Shown in pieces: positions 6,218 to 7,884 of a stretch of 7,884 bases of DNA. This DNA is from Pseudomonadota bacterium. Lineage in GTDB: Bacteria > Pseudomonadota > Gammaproteobacteria > Acidiferrobacterales > UBA6901. The notes under the pieces were generated by a model. That model ran no database searches and was not told where the DNA came from. It saw nothing but the letters and a program-made list of their open reading frames with translations. The position numbers and the translations under genes are program-made. Within the stretch, counting starts at the first letter, position 1, and each line of letters begins with the position of its first letter. The stretch is taken from positions 1-7,884 of the forward strand of contig JAJYEK010000169.1 in the NCBI GenBank assembly GCA_021785795.1. Direction: 5' to 3'.

Positions 6218-6634
6218 GCCGCGGCGGACGCGGTCCGCGGTCTTCAATGCCTTGGCGGATTCGGGCTTGTGCCCAGTGCCCATCATGTCCACCTGGCCGC
6301 GATGCAGCTCCATGGTTGACACATGGCCGGCCCTGAGCGCCTGGCGCAGGTGGCTGAATCCGGCCTCCGAGGATACGGTATCGCCGCAGGTGAACAGATC
6401 GACAGCCGCATAGCCGAACTCGGGCCAGGTATGAATTGCGAGATGGCTCTCAGCAATGATCACCGCGCCCGAAACGCCGTGCGGCGAGAAATGATGGAAG
6501 GTCTCCGTGACAATGGTGGCGCCGGTCCTGCGCGCCGCCTCCAGCATGGCGCTCTTTACGTAGTCTACGTTATCCAGAATCTCGCGGTCGCAAGAATAGA
6601 ACTCCGCCACGATCTGATGTCCTAACGAGCGCAT
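6140..6634 (-). CDS. speD: S-adenosylmethionine decarboxylase proenzyme (short, class 1B type)
   Basis: SpeD makes decarboxylated S-adenosylmethionine, the aminopropyl donor used by SpeE. It is made as a proenzyme that cleaves itself to create a pyruvoyl cofactor. The start chosen is ATG 6632-6634 (164 residues): GHQIVAEFYSCD (5-16) opens the family fold, and the longer upstream frame is low-complexity. The cleavage motif ESHLAIHTWPE puts Ser63 as the pyruvoyl precursor, with cleavage after Glu62; His68 and Cys83 (TCGD) complete the catalytic set at the same numbers as in Thermotoga SpeD. The conserved fold ends near residue 118. The remaining about 45 residues are an extension, and the last 26 codons are antisense to the end of speA. 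SpeD relatives that decarboxylate arginine or ornithine exist, but SpeA and SpeE nearby favour the standard reaction. The ribosome binding site is weak (a G run 9 nt upstream). Confidence 0.95.
   Translation of the reverse strand: MRSLGHQIVAEFYSCDREILDNVDYVKSAMLEAARRTGATIVTETFHHFSPHGVSGAVIIAESHLAIHTWPEFGYAAVDLFTCGDTVSSEAGFSHLRQALRAGHVSTMELHRGQVDMMGTGHKPESAKALKTADRVRRGSVLEIGVPGEPRPDLGEVGLAPAGV
6224..6238. repeat. Small GC hairpin just after the speA stop
   Basis: GCGGAC-GCG-GTCCGC forms a perfect 6-bp stem with a 3-nt loop, 6 bp after the speA stop and inside the 3' part of speD. No T run follows on either strand, so at best it is a weak terminator or a Rho-dependent end. It is the only candidate structure between the converging speA and speD transcripts. 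Confidence 0.35.
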
Positions 6635-6737
6635 GGGTAAAGCCCCCAAGGAGTTCGAAACCCCGAGACCTGCGTCTGTAGCGGTTTCAGTTGAAGTAGC
6701 TCCCGTGCACCGTTGGTCAGCTGAGCCGCCTCGGTGC

Positions 6738-6775
6738 CGTGGAAAACGCGGCGCATGATAGGAGCGTTTTCCACG
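6738..6775. repeat. Perfect 12-bp inverted repeat around the speD -10 box (candidate operator)
   Basis: The arms CGTGGAAAACGC (6738-6749) and GCGTTTTCCACG (6764-6775) match perfectly and are 14 bp apart. The speD -10 hexamer lies in the gap. With a start near 6748 the dyad covers roughly -27 to +11, so a dimeric repressor bound here would block RNA polymerase. The predicted transcript would hold only one arm, so a DNA operator is more likely than an RNA hairpin. The binding protein is unknown. Confidence 0.6.
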
Positions 6776-6783
6776 CAATGCAA
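6755..6783 (-). promoter_or_regulatory. Candidate sigma70-like promoter of speD
   Basis: On the minus strand TTGCAT (6783-6778) and TATCAT (6760-6755) are 17 bp apart; the -10 matches 5 of 6 consensus bases and the -35 matches 3 of 6. The start would be near 6748, leaving a leader of about 113 nt. An A5T5 tract (6806-6815) lies at about -58 to -67, a little farther out than a usual UP element. The perfect dyad at 6738-6775 flanks the -10 box. Confidence 0.5.
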
Positions 6784-6825
6784 TTCGTTTCCAGGGGACG
6801 TGGGGAAAAATTTTTGACGGCGCCC

Positions 6826-6845
6826 GGCGTGGTACGCAGCACGCC
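6826..6845 (-). terminator. Weak candidate terminator after the SPOR gene
   Basis: GGCGTG and CACGCC form a 6-bp stem with an 8-nt loop, 17 bp after the SPOR stop. The run of five Ts (6815 down to 6811 region, part of AAAAATTTTT) begins only after about 15 more bases, so the structure is not a proper intrinsic terminator. Read-through from argS-SPOR into speD is therefore possible. Confidence 0.3.
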
Positions 6846-6861
6846 AAGACCTGTCCGCGGT

Positions 6862-7440
6862 TCAGGCCCCCGGAGCTGCCTTGACCTTCAACGGTATTGC
6901 CCTGATGCCCAGCCGCGCAAGCTTGCGGTTCACCGAATCCATCGCGGCCACGCTGGCAAACGGGCCGAGGCGCACCCGGAAATAGGCGCCCCGGCCTTCA
7001 ACGCTGACCTTCTCGGTGTACGACTCGATTCCGTCCAGCGCAAGACGGGCTCGCAGGCGGTCGGCGTCGTGGCTCTTGGAATAGGCCGCCGCCTGCAGTA
7101 TATAGCGTACCCCCGGCCCGGAAGGCGTCTGGCCCGCACTCCCGTTTGGCCGCGTCGTGCCCTCGGGCATTGTCCTTCCGACTTCGGGCAGGATCGTGTA
7201 AAAGTCGAACGTCGGCTTGGGTGGAACGGCAGGTGCCGGCGACGCCTGGACCGGTGTCTGCACCGCTGTATGGTGCGCGAACAGCTTCCGCAGCCCCGTA
7301 AGCCGGCCTCCGTTCAGCATGTGCTCGACCGCCCACATGACTGCAAGCCCCAGGACGAATCCAACCAACAGCGGCCGCCAGCTGCTGCTGGTTCCGCCGG
7401 AACGGCGCCGTACGGCTGCGTGTCGGGTCTGTTGTGCCAT
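6862..7440 (-). CDS. Membrane-anchored SPOR-domain protein (FtsN-like architecture)
   Basis: The protein has 192 residues: a short basic cytoplasmic N-terminus (1-22), one transmembrane helix (about 23-40), a Pro/Ala-rich periplasmic linker containing PKPTFDFYTILPE (75-86), and a C-terminal SPOR domain (about 110-185; YILQAAAYSKSHDADRLRA then YFRVRLGPF). SPOR domains bind glycan strands stripped of stem peptides at the division septum, so a role in cell division or wall remodelling is expected. The gene directly after argS in gammaproteobacteria is often of this type. It has FtsN-like layout, but FtsN identity cannot be proven from sequence alone. ATG 7438-7440 lies 8 bp after the argS stop and has AGGA 6 nt upstream, overlapping that stop. 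The two genes are therefore almost certainly cotranscribed and translationally coupled. No strong terminator follows. Confidence 0.9.
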   Translation of the reverse strand: MAQQTRHAAVRRRSGGTSSSWRPLLVGFVLGLAVMWAVEHMLNGGRLTGLRKLFAHHTAVQTPVQASPAPAVPPKPTFDFYTILPEVGRTMPEGTTRPNGSAGQTPSGPGVRYILQAAAYSKSHDADRLRARLALDGIESYTEKVSVEGRGAYFRVRLGPFASVAAMDSVNRKLARLGIRAIPLKVKAAPGA

Positions 7441-7446
7441 GCCGGT

Positions 7447-7450
7447 TCCT
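7447..7450 (-). promoter_or_regulatory. Ribosome binding site of the SPOR gene inside the argS stop
   Basis: AGGA on the minus strand lies 6 nt before ATG 7440-7438 and shares bases with the argS stop codon TAG (7451-7449). Ribosomes ending argS could restart on the SPOR gene, tying the levels of the two proteins. Confidence 0.6.
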
Positions 7451-7884
7451 ACATCGACTGCGGTGCCGAGACACCCAAAAGTCCGAGCCCGTTGGCCAGG
7501 ACTTGGCGCGCGGCGTCGATGAGGTTCAACCGGGCATCCCGCAATTCATCCGATTCCACCAGGAACACATGCGCGTTGTAATACGCATGGAATTCGTTCG
7601 CCAGCTCTCGCAGATAGTACGCCAACTGATGCGGTTCGTGACTGAGCGCCGCAGTTTCAATGACTTCCGGGTAGCGCGACAGGGCTGCGATCAACGCTTC
7701 CTCGTGCGGTTCGTTCAACAGTGCCAGGTTGCGACGGCCACGCTCGCGGTTGCGCGTGAACCCCTTCTCGCCCGCAAGCCGCAGGACGCTGCATATTCTG
7801 GCGTGCGCATACTGCAGGTAATAGACCGGATTGTCGTTGGATCGGGACTTGGCGAGATCGAGGTCAAAATCCATGTGCTGTTCG
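7449..7884 (-). CDS. argS: Arginyl-tRNA synthetase, C-terminal part (5' end outside window)
   Basis: ArgS is a class I aminoacyl-tRNA synthetase that charges tRNA-Arg with arginine in the cytoplasm. The frame is open to the right edge, leaving about 144 residues. It begins [13 protein letters not shown], then [16 protein letters not shown], the strongly conserved entry into the DALR-type anticodon-binding helical domain that fills the rest. The [16 protein letters not shown] segment and the C-terminal [12 protein letters not shown] agree with bacterial ArgS ends. The catalytic HIGH region lies outside the window. The ATG at 7872-7874 is internal. It is the upstream gene of an argS-SPOR pair with an 8-bp gap. 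Confidence 0.97.
   Translation of the reverse strand, partial: EQHMDFDLDLAKSRSNDNPVYYLQYAHARICSVLRLAGEKGFTRNRERGRRNLALLNEPHEEALIAALSRYPEVIETAALSHEPHQLAYYLRELANEFHAYYNAHVFLVESDELRDARLNLIDAARQVLANGLGLLGVSAPQSM

Noticed and set aside
6806..6815. AAAAATTTTT tract as a terminator or UP element
   Set aside because: It is too far from the 6826-6845 stem for a proper terminator and slightly too far from the -35 box for a standard UP element; noted only within other entries.
6635..6847. 71-residue N-terminal extension of SpeD in the same frame
   Set aside because: The extension is Arg/Ser/Thr-rich without family similarity, covers the promoter and dyad, and the known SpeD fold begins at the ATG at 6634.
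6739..7581. 280-residue plus-strand open frame covering the SPOR gene and the argS end
   Set aside because: The opposite strand codes for two recognisable proteins with tight operon spacing; this frame is compositionally odd and has no domain.
1..7884. CRISPR array, insertion sequence, tRNA/rRNA, phage or defence genes
   Set aside because: No spaced direct repeats, transposase frames, terminal repeats with target duplication, cloverleaf-like segments or defence domains were seen; all clear genes are housekeeping or metabolic.

Overview
This window looks like ordinary chromosome from a fairly GC-rich (about 60% by eye) gammaproteobacterium. The evidence is the argS-SPOR gene pair, an E. coli-type biosynthetic arginine decarboxylase, a YdgA/DUF945 protein and a GlnK-responsive AmtB tail. 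The exact order or genus cannot be fixed from the sequence. No phage, transposon, CRISPR, tRNA or rRNA signal was seen.

Layout, left to right: (1) 1-954 (+) is the 3' part of an AmtB ammonium channel, closed by a textbook intrinsic terminator at 985-1014. (2) 1015-1463 has no convincing gene. It holds a very strong minus-strand terminator hairpin at 1174-1207 that probably ends the transcript coming from the right. (3) 1464-3198 (-) holds a DUF945/YdgA-like membrane-anchored protein and, upstream of it, a small double-CDGSH iron-sulfur protein. The latter has a well-formed sigma70-like promoter just after the end of speE. (4) 3300-6634 is a compact polyamine cluster: spermidine synthase speE (-), divergent arginine decarboxylase speA (+), and S-adenosylmethionine decarboxylase speD (-), whose 3' end overlaps that of speA tail to tail. 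(5) 6862-7884 (-) is the 3' part of argS followed 8 bp later by a membrane-anchored SPOR-domain protein.

Together speA, speD and speE supply most of a spermidine pathway: arginine to agmatine (SpeA), S-adenosylmethionine to decarboxylated S-adenosylmethionine (SpeD), and aminopropyl transfer to putrescine (SpeE). The agmatine-to-putrescine step is not in the window and must be encoded elsewhere. Control probably sits in two places. One is the AT-rich speE/speA divergent region, which has two small dyads. The other is the speD promoter, where a perfect 12-bp inverted repeat flanks the -10 box.

I found no clearly new multi-gene system. The best leads are regulatory: the speD dyad, the speA/speD antisense overlap, the double-CDGSH gene with its own promoter beside the polyamine genes, and the long possibly RNA-producing tract ending at 1174.
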